DNA from: Microbaculum marinum
GTDB lineage: Bacteria > Pseudomonadota > Alphaproteobacteria > Rhizobiales > Tepidamorphaceae
DNA length: 64,000 bases
Assembly (NCBI RefSeq): GCF_042646165.1
Contig: NZ_JBHRTC010000018.1
Strand: one strand, 5' to 3'
A program made the position numbers and the translations under genes. Positions 25,577-33,908 of this stretch are shown piece after piece. Under the pieces are notes generated by a model, which was not told the origin of the DNA, made no database searches, and saw nothing but the letters and a program-made list of their open reading frames with translations. Position 1 is the first letter of the stretch; each line of letters begins with the position of its first letter.

Positions 25577-27004
25577 ATGATCTCCGCAGGAAAACCAGGC
25601 CAGAAAGAGACGACGCTCGTCTGGCTGCGCGACGATCTGCGGATCCGCGACAATCCGGCACTCCACGCCGCGACCCTCCGCGACGGGGCGGTGGTGGCCC
25701 TGTATGTCCTCGACGACGAAAGCGACGGTATCCGACCGCTCGGCGCTGCGAGCCGCTGGTGGCTGCACGGCTCGCTGGAAAGGCTGGGCGATGCCCTCGC
25801 TGCGCTTGGCGTGCCGCTTGTTCTGCGACGCGGAAGATCGCGGGAGGTCGTGCCGGCGGCGGCGATTGCCGCGAATGCCGGCGCCGTCTACTGGAACCGA
25901 CGCTACGGCAGCGCCGAGGCGGCTATCGATCGCGACGTGGAGACGACGCTGACGGAACACGGCTGCGCGGTAGAGACGTTTGCGGCCACTCTTCTCCACG
26001 AGCCGTGGACGCTCCGGCCCGCCTCCGGTCCGCACTACCGGGTCTTCTCGCCATTCTGGAAGGCCGCGCTCGACCAGGGCGAGCCGAGAAAGCCGCTCGG
26101 CGCCCCGGACATCAGGAACCGGCGTGCCTTCCCGCTCGACACGGACGTGCTCGCCGACTGGAAACTCCGGCCCACGCGTCCGGACTGGTCGGGCGGGCTG
26201 GCCGAGACCTGGAGGCCCGGCGAAGAAGGCGCGCGCGACCGCCTCGAAGATTTTCTCGACGGCGGACTGGAGGGTTATGCCGCCAACCGCGACCGCCCCG
26301 ACTGCCACGCCACCTCGATGCTGTCGCCGCACCTCCGCTTCGGCGAGATCAGTCCCTTCCAGGTCTGGCACGCCGTCCGGTCCGGCGAGCCCGGGAACGA
26401 TGCCGAGAAGTTCCTGACGGAACTCGGCTGGCGGGAATTCTCGTGGCACCTGCTGTTTCACAACCCCGACCTCGCCTCCGTCAATTTCCAGAAGAAGTTC
26501 GACGCGTTTGCCTGGCGCGACGACAGGACGTCGCTGGAGGCCTGGCAGCGCGGCCGCACCGGCATCCCGATGGTCGATGCAGGCATGCGGCAGCTCTGGC
26601 ACAGCGGCTGGATGCACAACCGGGTGCGGATGGTCGCGGCGTCCTTCCTGATCAAGAACCTGATGATCGACTGGCGGGAGGGCGAAGCATGGTTCTGGGA
26701 CACGCTGGTCGACGCCGACGCGGCCAACAATCCTGCGAGCTGGCAGTGGGTGGCGGGCTCCGGCGCCGATGCGGCGCCCTACTTCCGGATCTTCAATCCG
26801 GTGCTGCAGGGCGAGAAGTTCGATCCCGAGGGCAGATACGTCCGCACCTGGGTGCCCGAGCTCGAAGGTGTTCCCGACAGGATGATCCACAAGCCGTGGA
26901 AGGCCGGGGCGTCCGGTTCCGGAGGCGACTATCCGCAGCCGATCGCCGATCTCGGCGAGACGCGCCGGCGTGCGCTGTCAGCCTTCAAGGATCTGCCGGG
27001 CTGA
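25577..27004 (+). CDS. phr: Deoxyribodipyrimidine photo-lyase (cryptochrome/photolyase family)
   Basis: FAD-dependent light-driven repair enzyme for cyclobutane pyrimidine dimers. The 475-residue product begins with the photolyase alpha/beta domain (TLVWLRDDLRIRDNPAL). It continues with the catalytic domain: SPHLRFGEISPFQVW, the FLTELGWREFSWHLLFHNP segment, TGIPMVDAGMRQLWHSGWMHNR, and the FAD-binding stretch ADAANNPASWQWVAGSGADAAPYFRIFNP, all strongly conserved in class I CPD photolyases. The ATG at 25577 is preferred; an upstream in-frame start at 25532 adds 15 non-conserved residues. Its stop codon abuts, with no spacing, the stop codon of the convergent ceramidase-like gene. Confidence 0.94.
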   Translation: MISAGKPGQKETTLVWLRDDLRIRDNPALHAATLRDGAVVALYVLDDESDGIRPLGAASRWWLHGSLERLGDALAALGVPLVLRRGRSREVVPAAAIAANAGAVYWNRRYGSAEAAIDRDVETTLTEHGCAVETFAATLLHEPWTLRPASGPHYRVFSPFWKAALDQGEPRKPLGAPDIRNRRAFPLDTDVLADWKLRPTRPDWSGGLAETWRPGEEGARDRLEDFLDGGLEGYAANRDRPDCHATSMLSPHLRFGEISPFQVWHAVRSGEPGNDAEKFLTELGWREFSWHLLFHNPDLASVNFQKKFDAFAWRDDRTSLEAWQRGRTGIPMVDAGMRQLWHSGWMHNRVRMVAASFLIKNLMIDWREGEAWFWDTLVDADAANNPASWQWVAGSGADAAPYFRIFNPVLQGEKFDPEGRYVRTWVPELEGVPDRMIHKPWKAGASGSGGDYPQPIADLGETRRRALSAFKDLPG

Positions 27005-27670
27005 CTAAAGTGCCGGACGGCCGGTGCGCGAGGCCATCAGGGCGACGAGCAGCACGTAGAGCGTGACCCCGTTCAACACGTGCCAGACAAAGTGCGTACC
27101 CAGCGGAAACGATGCGCATACCGCCATGTCGATGCTGCGGGCGGTGATCGACACGACCAGGATCCCGCCGCCGAGCAGGACGGTGCGCGCCAGCGACGGC
27201 CAGCGTCCCAGCAGCAGCACGCCGACCACCAGGATCGCCGCGACGGCCGGAAGGTAGCTTCCCGATCCGTTGAGAAAGCCTCTCGGCAGCACCGCATCGA
27301 TCGCAAAGGAGGCGACGAGGAAGGCGACCGTGACGGCAAGCGCAGCCCACACGGACAAGCCGAAGAAGCGCCGCATGGCGAAGAAGAAGTAGACGTAGAT
27401 GAAGATCGAGATGGGGATGACGTCGGCCAGCACGGACCAGCGGTTGGCGTAGGTGTGGAACAGGAACGACCCGATGCCGATGGCCGTCAGGACGCCGATC
27501 AGCACCAGCGCCGGCCAGTCGGCGTGGGCCCTCCTGCGCCAGCGGACGAACGCCGCGGCGGCAGCGAGCAGGAACGCAAGGTTGCTGATCGCGTTGACCG
27601 GCTCGGCCCAGAAGCCGGGGCCGAGACGCTCGCAGTAGATGTCGATCGCGCTCGTCCAGCTACCATCCAT
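27005..27670 (-). CDS. Ceramidase-like membrane hydrolase (CREST superfamily)
   Basis: A 221-residue seven-helix membrane protein of the alkaline ceramidase/PAQR-related superfamily. The zinc site is complete: Ser68 and His72 in GSFLFHTYA, Asp83 eleven residues after His72, and His193/His197 in GTHFVWH. This matches the spacing known from human ACER3 (Ser77, His81, Asp92, His217, His221). The N-terminal YCER and AEPVNAISN stretch corresponds to the calcium-binding region. It would cleave an amide-linked lipid in the inner membrane; the substrate in this bacterium is unknown. A TTG at 27679 is an alternative start. It follows the glycosyltransferase and methyltransferase genes on the same strand. 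Confidence 0.85.
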   Translation of the reverse strand: MDGSWTSAIDIYCERLGPGFWAEPVNAISNLAFLLAAAAAFVRWRRRAHADWPALVLIGVLTAIGIGSFLFHTYANRWSVLADVIPISIFIYVYFFFAMRRFFGLSVWAALAVTVAFLVASFAIDAVLPRGFLNGSGSYLPAVAAILVVGVLLLGRWPSLARTVLLGGGILVVSITARSIDMAVCASFPLGTHFVWHVLNGVTLYVLLVALMASRTGRPAL

Positions 27671-27762
27671 GCGTCGCAAATCCCTGCTGCGGACCGATAC
27701 CGGAGGACTCTATCCCGAATTTCCCGGCGCACGAAGCCGGGGCGCGGCCGCAGACGGCGCGG

Positions 27763-28554
27763 TCAGTCGCGGCCGGCCCGATTTCCCGACGCTTCCAGCA
27801 GCTTGGCGACGCGCAGGAACCGGAAGAACGAGTTTATCATCGCGAAGGTGAAGCCCTTGCGACCGCCGGTGAAGTGGCGGCGCACGACGTAGTACTTGAA
27901 GAAGGCGAACGGGAACTCGAACGGCAGGCGCAGGGTCAGCGCCAGCCGGCTCTGCTTGCGGATGCTCTTCGCCTGAAGGTCACCGTAGGAATTCAGCTTT
28001 TCGACAAGATAGCTGAACGAGCGGTACGAATAGTGCCATGCCGACCCGCGAAGCTGGACGGGCCCGACATGCCCCGTCTGCACCGTATCGTGCACCAGGC
28101 TTTCGGCGAACCGGCCGGCGCGGCGGTCGTACAGGCGGACATAGTTGTGGTAGTCGGCCCAGAGACGCGGCCGCGTATCGCCCGGATAGACCAGCTCGAT
28201 GCGGAACCGGTAGAACGGATGCGGCGGCGCGCCGCCGTCGAACAGCGAGATGATCTCGCGGCACAGGTCGTCGGATAGGACCTCGTCGGCATCGAGGTTC
28301 AGCAGCCAGTCGTGCCGGCACTGCTCCTCACCGTAGCGCTTCTGCGGTCCGTAGCCGGGCCAGTCGTGATGGATCACGCGCGCGCCGAGCTTCTCCGCGA
28401 TCGCCTGCGTTCCGTCGGTCGAGCCGGAATCGATCACGACGATCTCGTCTACCCAGCCCCTGACGCTCTCGATGACCGGGGCGATCCTGTCGGCCTCGTT
28501 CATCGCGATGATGAAGCAGGACAGCGGAACGGGGCTTTGACGCGTCACGGCCAT
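27763..28554 (-). CDS. Family 2 glycosyltransferase, LPS-core (WaaE/KdtX) type
   Basis: The 263-residue protein has the GT-A fold of GT2: SCFIIAMNEADRIAPVIES at the N-terminus, DEIVVIDSGSTDGT for the nucleotide-binding strand, and LNLDADEVLS as the DxD-type metal motif. The following RLWADYHNYVRLYDRRAGRF segment and the C-terminal VVRRHFTGGRKGF amphipathic stretch are typical of WaaE-like enzymes that add a hexose to the LPS inner core. It acts at the cytoplasmic face of the inner membrane. It is 23 bases downstream of the methyltransferase gene, so the two are likely co-translated. Acceptor specificity cannot be decided from sequence. Confidence 0.85.
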   Translation of the reverse strand: MAVTRQSPVPLSCFIIAMNEADRIAPVIESVRGWVDEIVVIDSGSTDGTQAIAEKLGARVIHHDWPGYGPQKRYGEEQCRHDWLLNLDADEVLSDDLCREIISLFDGGAPPHPFYRFRIELVYPGDTRPRLWADYHNYVRLYDRRAGRFAESLVHDTVQTGHVGPVQLRGSAWHYSYRSFSYLVEKLNSYGDLQAKSIRKQSRLALTLRLPFEFPFAFFKYYVVRRHFTGGRKGFTFAMINSFFRFLRVAKLLEASGNRAGRD

Positions 28555-28577
28555 GTGGAACGGACGAGCGCCCTCTC

Positions 28578-29294
28578 CTATTGCGGGCGGCGGGCGATGT
28601 AGATCGCCTCGTCGCGCAGCAGGCCGTACCTGACCTCGTCGGCCGGCGGCATCCGGAACACGTCGACCTCGAAGCCGGCCTGCGCCAGCCGCTTCTCGAA
28701 GTCGCGGCCGTAGAAGCGCTTGTGGTCGCGGGCGCCGAAGGCGGCCACCCTGGCCTTCTCGCCGGTGATCGCGTCGTCCTCCCAGGTGTCGATGCGGGAA
28801 AAGTTCTGCGGCACCGACAGGATCGCACTGCCGCCGGGCTTCAGGACGCGGAACAGTTCCGACATCGCCTTGCGGTCGTCCGGGATGTGTTCGAGCACGT
28901 GATGCGCGATGGCGATGTCGAACGTGCCCGGTTCGAAGGACAGCGCCGTCATGTCCTCGCGGCGCTCGACGCCGGGCATTTTCGGATCGGTGGCGATGTA
29001 GTCCGGGTCGCCCCGCATCCGGTTCAGGAAGAAGTCCTCGGGCGCGAAATGCAGGATCTTCAGCCCCTTGCCGGGCCCGATGCCGGCCTGGTCGTAGTAG
29101 AGACAGGCCAGCCGGTGCCGCTCGCGGCTGTCGCAGTTGGGACAGCGGGCATTCCAGCGCGGCGGATGGCCTGCGGCGACGAACAGCCCGTGGTAGCCGC
29201 AGATCGGGCAGTCCCGTGCGAGCTGCCGGTGGCCGAACTGGCGCCAGTCCTTGAGCCAGGCCCTGACATACTGGCCGGCAACGCGAATATTCAA
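28578..29294 (-). CDS. Class I SAM methyltransferase with N-terminal zinc-ribbon-like part
   Basis: The 238-residue product opens with two Cys pairs (CPICG near residue 30 and CPNC near residue 52), a likely zinc ribbon. A Rossmann methyltransferase fold follows: KILHFAPEDFF, the conserved acidic YIATDPKMPG, FDIAIAHHVLEHIPDDRKAMSELFRVLKPGGSAILSV for motifs II-III, and a C-terminal substrate region. Motif I is atypical, HFAPE instead of GxGxG, a variant seen in saccharide-modifying methyltransferases. Location between maeB and a glycosyltransferase suggests glycan or lipid methylation, but that is inference. Confidence 0.8.
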   Translation of the reverse strand: MNIRVAGQYVRAWLKDWRQFGHRQLARDCPICGYHGLFVAAGHPPRWNARCPNCDSRERHRLACLYYDQAGIGPGKGLKILHFAPEDFFLNRMRGDPDYIATDPKMPGVERREDMTALSFEPGTFDIAIAHHVLEHIPDDRKAMSELFRVLKPGGSAILSVPQNFSRIDTWEDDAITGEKARVAAFGARDHKRFYGRDFEKRLAQAGFEVDVFRMPPADEVRYGLLRDEAIYIARRPQ

Positions 29295-29331
29295 ACCAAG
29301 ATTCTCCTCGAGCGGCTGCGGATGCAGCGGG

Positions 29332-31608
29332 TCAGGCCTGTTGCGCCTCGGCGACGGCGATTGCCGTCATGTTGACGACGCCACGCGCGGTGACCGACGG
29401 CGTGAGGATATGCGCCGGTTTTGCGCCGCCGATCAAGATCGGCCCGACCGGCAGTGCGTCGGCAAGGCCCTTCAGAAGCTGATAGGCAATATTGGCGGCG
29501 GGAAGGCTGGGCATGATGAAGACGTTGGCCTCCCCCTTCAGCCGGGAGCGCGGGAAAACCCGGTTGCGCAGCGCCTCGTCCAGTGCGACGTCGCCGTGCA
29601 TCTCGCCCTCGACCATGATCTCCGGGTCGCTTTCCTCAAGAATCCGGAGCGCGTGGCGCATCTTCAGGGCGTTCGGCGTGTCGGCGCTGCCGAAATTGGA
29701 ATGCGACAGCAGCGCGAACTTCGGCTCGATCCCGAAGCGGCCGATATGGGCGGCAGCGAGCCGGACAGTGTTGGCGATCTCCTCGGCGGTCGGATCGTAG
29801 GTCACGTAGGTGTCGGCGATGAAGTAGGCGCCGCGCGGCAGGATGAGCAGGCTGAGCGCCGAATAGTCCTGGACGCCCGGAGCCGTCCCGATGATGTCGC
29901 GGACCCAGTGCAGGTGGCTCTCGTAGCGCCCCTCGACGCCGCAGACCATCGCGTCCGCCTCGCCGCGATGTAGCGCCAAAGCCGCGATCACGGTGGCGTT
30001 GGTGCGTACGTGGGTGCGGGCAAGATCGGGGGTGACGCCCTTGCGGCCGGTCAGGTCGAGCAGGGTCTCGACATAGTCGCGGTAGCGCGGGTCGTCTTCC
30101 GGATTGATGATCTCGAAGTCGACGCCCGGTCGGATCGACAGGCCGTAGCGGGCGAGCCTAGTCTCCACCACGCCCGGCCGGCCGACAAGAATCGGCTGGC
30201 CGATGCCCTCCTCCAGCGAGACCTGGGCGGCGCGGAGGATTCGTTCGTCCTCGCCCTCGGCATAAATCACCCGTTTGGGGGCGTCCTTGGCCATGGCGAA
30301 GATCGGCTTCATGACGAAGCCGGAGCGGAACACGAACCGGTTGAGCCGCTCGTCGTACGCGTCGAAATCGTCGATCGGTCGCGCGGCGACGCCGGTCTCC
30401 ATCGCGGCGCGCGCGACCGCGGGCGCGATGCGCAGGATCAGTCGCGGATCGAAGGGGTTGGGAATCAGGTTGTCGGCGCCGAACAGGCGAGCCTCGCCGC
30501 CCACCGCCCGGGCGGCGACGTCCGAGGACGGCTCGTGCGCCAGATCGGCGATCGCGGTGGCGGCGGCGAGCTTCATCGCCTCGTTGATGTCCGTTGCGCC
30601 GACGTCGAGCGCGCCGCGGAAGATGAACGGAAAGCACAGGACGTTGTTGACCTGGTTGGGGTAGTCGGATCGGCCTGTGCACATCATGGCGTCCGGGCGC
30701 GCCTCCAGAGCGGCTTCCGGCATGATCTCGGGAACCGGATTGGCGAGCGCCATGATCAGCGGCTTCTCCGCCATCTGCACGACCATCTCCGGCTTCAGAA
30801 CGCCGCCGACCGACAGCCCCAGGAAGATGTCGGCGCCGGCGATCACGTCGGCCAGTGTCCGAGCCTCCGTCTCCTGTGCAAATTTCGCCTTCCAGGGATC
30901 CATGTTGGTCTGCCGGCCGGAGTAGACCACGCCGTCGATGTCGCAGACCCAGATGTTCTCGCGCCGCACGCCGGTCTCGACGAGAAGGTTGAGGCAGGCG
31001 AGCGCCGCGGCGCCGGCGCCCGAGGTCACCACCTTGACCTCCCCCGGCTTCTTGCCGGCGAGCTTCAGGGCGTTGCGGACGGCCGCCGACACAATGATCG
31101 CGGTGCCGTGCTGGTCGTCGTGGAAGACGGGGATGTTCATCCTCTCGCGCAGCCGCGCCTCGACCTCGAAGCACTCCGGCGCCCGGATGTCCTCCAGGTT
31201 GATGCCGCCGAAGGTCGGCTCCAGCGCGGAAATGACGTCGACCATGCGCTCGACGCTGGATGCGTCGATCTCGATGTCGAAGACGTCGATACCGGCGAAT
31301 TTCTTGAACAGGACCGCCTTGCCCTCCATGACAGGCTTGGAGGCGAGCGGGCCGATCGCACCCAAACCGAGGACTGCGGTTCCGTTCGATATGACGGCCA
31401 CGAGATTCTGACGCGCCGTCAGGTTGGCGGCCTCGGAGGGATCGAGTTCGATCGCCTCGCAGGCCGCGGCGACGCCCGGCGAGTAAGCGAGCGCCAGGTC
31501 CCGGTTGTTGCCGAGCGGCTTGGTCGCGCGGATCTCGAGTTTGCCCGGACGCGGCAGCCGATGATAGACGAGCGCCCCGCTGCGCAGTTCATCGGACAGA
31601 TCGGCCAA
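29332..31608 (-). CDS. maeB: NADP-dependent malic enzyme with phosphotransacetylase-like domain
   Basis: The 758-residue product is the two-domain form found in proteobacteria. The malic-enzyme half (residues 1 to about 425) shows LAYSPGVAAACEAI, GNGTAVLGLGAIGP-like sequence, FHDDQHGTAIIV with the metal-binding acids, and a Rossmann stretch KVVTSGAGAAALACLNLL. The C-terminal half (about 430 to 758) is a phosphotransacetylase fold (RVIYAEGEDERILRAA, FALLSHSNFGSADTPNALKM), believed to be regulatory and to sense acetyl-CoA rather than catalytic. It oxidatively decarboxylates malate to pyruvate. It lies 68 bases downstream of aspS and 37 bases upstream of the methyltransferase gene. Confidence 0.95.
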   Translation of the reverse strand: MADLSDELRSGALVYHRLPRPGKLEIRATKPLGNNRDLALAYSPGVAAACEAIELDPSEAANLTARQNLVAVISNGTAVLGLGAIGPLASKPVMEGKAVLFKKFAGIDVFDIEIDASSVERMVDVISALEPTFGGINLEDIRAPECFEVEARLRERMNIPVFHDDQHGTAIIVSAAVRNALKLAGKKPGEVKVVTSGAGAAALACLNLLVETGVRRENIWVCDIDGVVYSGRQTNMDPWKAKFAQETEARTLADVIAGADIFLGLSVGGVLKPEMVVQMAEKPLIMALANPVPEIMPEAALEARPDAMMCTGRSDYPNQVNNVLCFPFIFRGALDVGATDINEAMKLAAATAIADLAHEPSSDVAARAVGGEARLFGADNLIPNPFDPRLILRIAPAVARAAMETGVAARPIDDFDAYDERLNRFVFRSGFVMKPIFAMAKDAPKRVIYAEGEDERILRAAQVSLEEGIGQPILVGRPGVVETRLARYGLSIRPGVDFEIINPEDDPRYRDYVETLLDLTGRKGVTPDLARTHVRTNATVIAALALHRGEADAMVCGVEGRYESHLHWVRDIIGTAPGVQDYSALSLLILPRGAYFIADTYVTYDPTAEEIANTVRLAAAHIGRFGIEPKFALLSHSNFGSADTPNALKMRHALRILEESDPEIMVEGEMHGDVALDEALRNRVFPRSRLKGEANVFIMPSLPAANIAYQLLKGLADALPVGPILIGGAKPAHILTPSVTARGVVNMTAIAVAEAQQA

Positions 31609-31676
31609 GGTTTCCTCCCGCTTCCGTTCGCCCGATTAAACCGCAACCATGTCCGGCGGAATACAGCGAACTGGCG

Positions 31677-33452
31677 TCACCCCTTCGGCGGCGGCGCCAG
31701 ACGGATGTGGAGTTCGCGAAGCTGCTGGTTGGAGACCTCCGAGGGTGCGCCCATCATCAGGTCCTGTGCCTGCTGGTTCATCGGGAACATCACCACTTCG
31801 CGCAAGTTCTCCTCGCCGCACAGCAGCATGACGATGCGGTCGATGCCCGGCGCAATGCCGCCATGCGGCGGGGCGCCGTACTGGAGGGCGCGCAGCATGC
31901 CGCCGAATTTCTCCTCCAGAACGTCGTCGCCATAGCCGGCGATCGCGAACGCCTTGCGCATGATGTCCGGCTTGTGGTTCCGGATGGCGCCGGACGAGAG
32001 CTCGATGCCATTGCAGACGATGTCGTACTGGAACGCCTTGATCTCGAGCGGATCCATCGTCTCGAGCGCTTCCAGGCCACCCTGCGGCATCGAGAACGGG
32101 TTGTGCGAGAAGTCGACCTTCTTGGCGTCCTCGTCCCACTCGAACATCGGGAAGTCAACGATCCAGCAGAAGTCGAAGCGGTGCTTGTCGATCAGGCCGA
32201 GTTCTTCGCCGACCTTGCGGCGCGCGGCCCCGGCGAAGTCGACAAAGGACTTCGGATTGCCGGCCACGAAGAACGCTGCGTCGCCGTCGGCAAGGCCGAG
32301 CTGGCGGCGAACCGCGCCGGTGCGCTCGGGGCCGATGTTCTTGGCGATCGGGCCGGCGCCCTCACCGTCCCGGAACATGATGTAGCCGAGCCCCGGCTGG
32401 CCCTCGCCCTGCGCCCAGGAGTTCATGCGGTCGCAGAAGGCGCGGCTGCCGCCGCCCTTTGCGGGGATCGCCCAGACCTCGGCTGCCGGATCCTTTTCAA
32501 GGATCCCGGCGAAGACCTTGAAGCCCGACCCGCGGAACGTCTCGCTCGCCTCCTGCATCTCGATCGGATTGCGCAGGTCCGGCTTGTCGGTGCCGTACTT
32601 GCGCATCGCCTCCGCATAGGGGATGCGCGGGAACTCCTTCGTCACCGGCCTGTCGCCGCCGAATTCCTCGAAAACGCCGCGCAGCACCGGCTCGACCGCC
32701 TCGAACACATCGTCCTGGGTGACGAAGCTCATCTCGATGTCGAGCTGGTAGAACTCGCCGGGCGACCTGTCGGAGCGGGCGTCCTCGTCGCGGAAGCAGG
32801 GCGCGATCTGGAAGTACCGGTCGAAGCCGGCGATCATGGTGAGCTGCTTGAACTGCTGCGGTGCCTGCGGCAGCGCATAGAACTTGCCGGGGTGGACGCG
32901 GGACGGCACCAGGTAGTCGCGCGCACCCTCGGGGCTGGAGGCGGTCAGGATCGGCGTCTGGAACTCGATGAAGCCCTTCTCGACCATCCGGCTGCGCAAC
33001 GAGGTGATGATCCGCGAGCGCTTGACGATGTTGGCGTGGAGGCGTTCCCGGCGCAGGTCCAGGAAGCGGTACCTGAGGCGCGTCTCCTCCGGATATTCCG
33101 GCTCGCCGAACACCGGCAGCGGCAGCTCGGCGGCAGCGCCCAGCACCTCGATCTCCGTTACGAAGACCTCGATCGCGCCGGTCGGCAGGTTGGGGTTCAC
33201 CGTCTCCTCGGGACGGTGGCGCACGGTGCCGTCGATCCGGATGACGGATTCGGCGCGCAGCCGCTCGGCAGCGGCGAAAGCCGGCGAGTCGGGATCGGCG
33301 ACGCACTGGGTGATGCCGTAGTGGTCGCGCAGGTCGATGAACAGCACGCCGCCGTGGTCGCGAACGCGATGCACCCAACCGGACAGACGGGCGGTCCGGC
33401 CAGTGTCGGCCTCGCGAAGCTCGCCACAGGAATGGGTACGGTAAGCGTGCAT
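31677..33452 (-). CDS. aspS: Aspartate--tRNA ligase, bacterial type
   Basis: Class IIb synthetase. Starting at ATG 33452 (GAGG five bases upstream) it is 591 residues, the normal bacterial size. It contains the N-terminal OB anticodon domain (GWVHRVRDHGGVLFIDLRDHYG), motif 1/2 regions (FIEFQTPILTASSPEGARDYLVPSR; PQAPQQFKQLTMIAGFDRYFQIAPCFRDED), a GAD insertion domain, and motif 3 as GIDRIVMLLCGEENLREVV. The Pro-Gln-rich flipping loop and the RDED discriminator are intact. Whether it also charges tRNA-Asn (non-discriminating) depends on the presence of AsnRS and GatCAB elsewhere. It heads the leftward series aspS-maeB-methyltransferase. Confidence 0.96.
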   Translation of the reverse strand: MHAYRTHSCGELREADTGRTARLSGWVHRVRDHGGVLFIDLRDHYGITQCVADPDSPAFAAAERLRAESVIRIDGTVRHRPEETVNPNLPTGAIEVFVTEIEVLGAAAELPLPVFGEPEYPEETRLRYRFLDLRRERLHANIVKRSRIITSLRSRMVEKGFIEFQTPILTASSPEGARDYLVPSRVHPGKFYALPQAPQQFKQLTMIAGFDRYFQIAPCFRDEDARSDRSPGEFYQLDIEMSFVTQDDVFEAVEPVLRGVFEEFGGDRPVTKEFPRIPYAEAMRKYGTDKPDLRNPIEMQEASETFRGSGFKVFAGILEKDPAAEVWAIPAKGGGSRAFCDRMNSWAQGEGQPGLGYIMFRDGEGAGPIAKNIGPERTGAVRRQLGLADGDAAFFVAGNPKSFVDFAGAARRKVGEELGLIDKHRFDFCWIVDFPMFEWDEDAKKVDFSHNPFSMPQGGLEALETMDPLEIKAFQYDIVCNGIELSSGAIRNHKPDIMRKAFAIAGYGDDVLEEKFGGMLRALQYGAPPHGGIAPGIDRIVMLLCGEENLREVVMFPMNQQAQDLMMGAPSEVSNQQLRELHIRLAPPPKG

Positions 33453-33622
33453 TTCGTCCTCGCGGATTTCGGGGAAAATCGCGGCGGAGAGGCGCATAGG
33501 GGTCCGGGAATGTCAAGTCCGCGGGTGGGCGATAGGTCGGCATGAGCAGCGCGATCCATGCCCGCGGATCAGGCCCCGCGAGGCTCACGTATCTCATCGG
33601 TGACCCCGTGCCGGGCGGTGAG

Positions 33623-33790
33623 GCCGCGTACCCCCCTCCCCGACCCTCCCCCACAAAGGGGGAGGGAGCGCAGAAGCCGTGCGCCCCTTGCCGCGGATCC
33701 GTGGCAATCGGCGGACCGAGGGACTGCCCGAGGCCGCGTCTAACTCCCCTCCCCCCTTGTGGGGGAGAGATGGAGAGGGGGGTACGCGGC
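33623..33790. repeat. Miniature inverted-repeat element (GCCGCGTACCCCC ends)
   Basis: The element begins GCCGCGTACCCCCC and ends with its inverted complement GGGGGGTACGCGGC. The inverted arms are about 46 bases (33623-33667 and 33744-33790), differ at few positions, and flank about 76 bases. Each arm also contains a smaller hairpin (CTCCCCCACAAAGGGGGAG and CTCCCCCCTTGTGGGGGAG type). Non-coding, in the divergent region between aspS and the MFS gene. C-rich hairpins of this type are widespread in rhizobial and related genomes. No flanking target duplication was evident by eye. Confidence 0.75.
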
Positions 33791-33846
33791 ATCCCCAACG
33801 GGCACGGACCGAGCCGACGGTGATGAGAGGCGACAGCAAGGCGCAT

Positions 33847-33889
33847 AGCCATTGGAATGCGCCCGTCAAGATAGCGGTCGCCAATGGCT
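33847..33889. promoter_or_regulatory. Inverted repeat just upstream of the MFS gene
   Basis: AGCCATTGG at 33847-33855 and CCAATGGCT at 33881-33889 are perfect 9-base inverted copies separated by 25 bases. A TATAAG hexamer follows at 33894, 10 bases before the ATG of the transporter. The arrangement could be an operator pair or an RNA hairpin sequestering the translation start. No regulator is adjacent. Confidence 0.45.
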
Positions 33890-33908
33890 CTGCTATAAGC
33901 CTCTTTCG

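Noticed and set aside
29332..31608. maeB as a fusion of two genes caused by a lost stop codon
   Set aside because: The malic enzyme plus phosphotransacetylase-like architecture is the normal form in proteobacteria.
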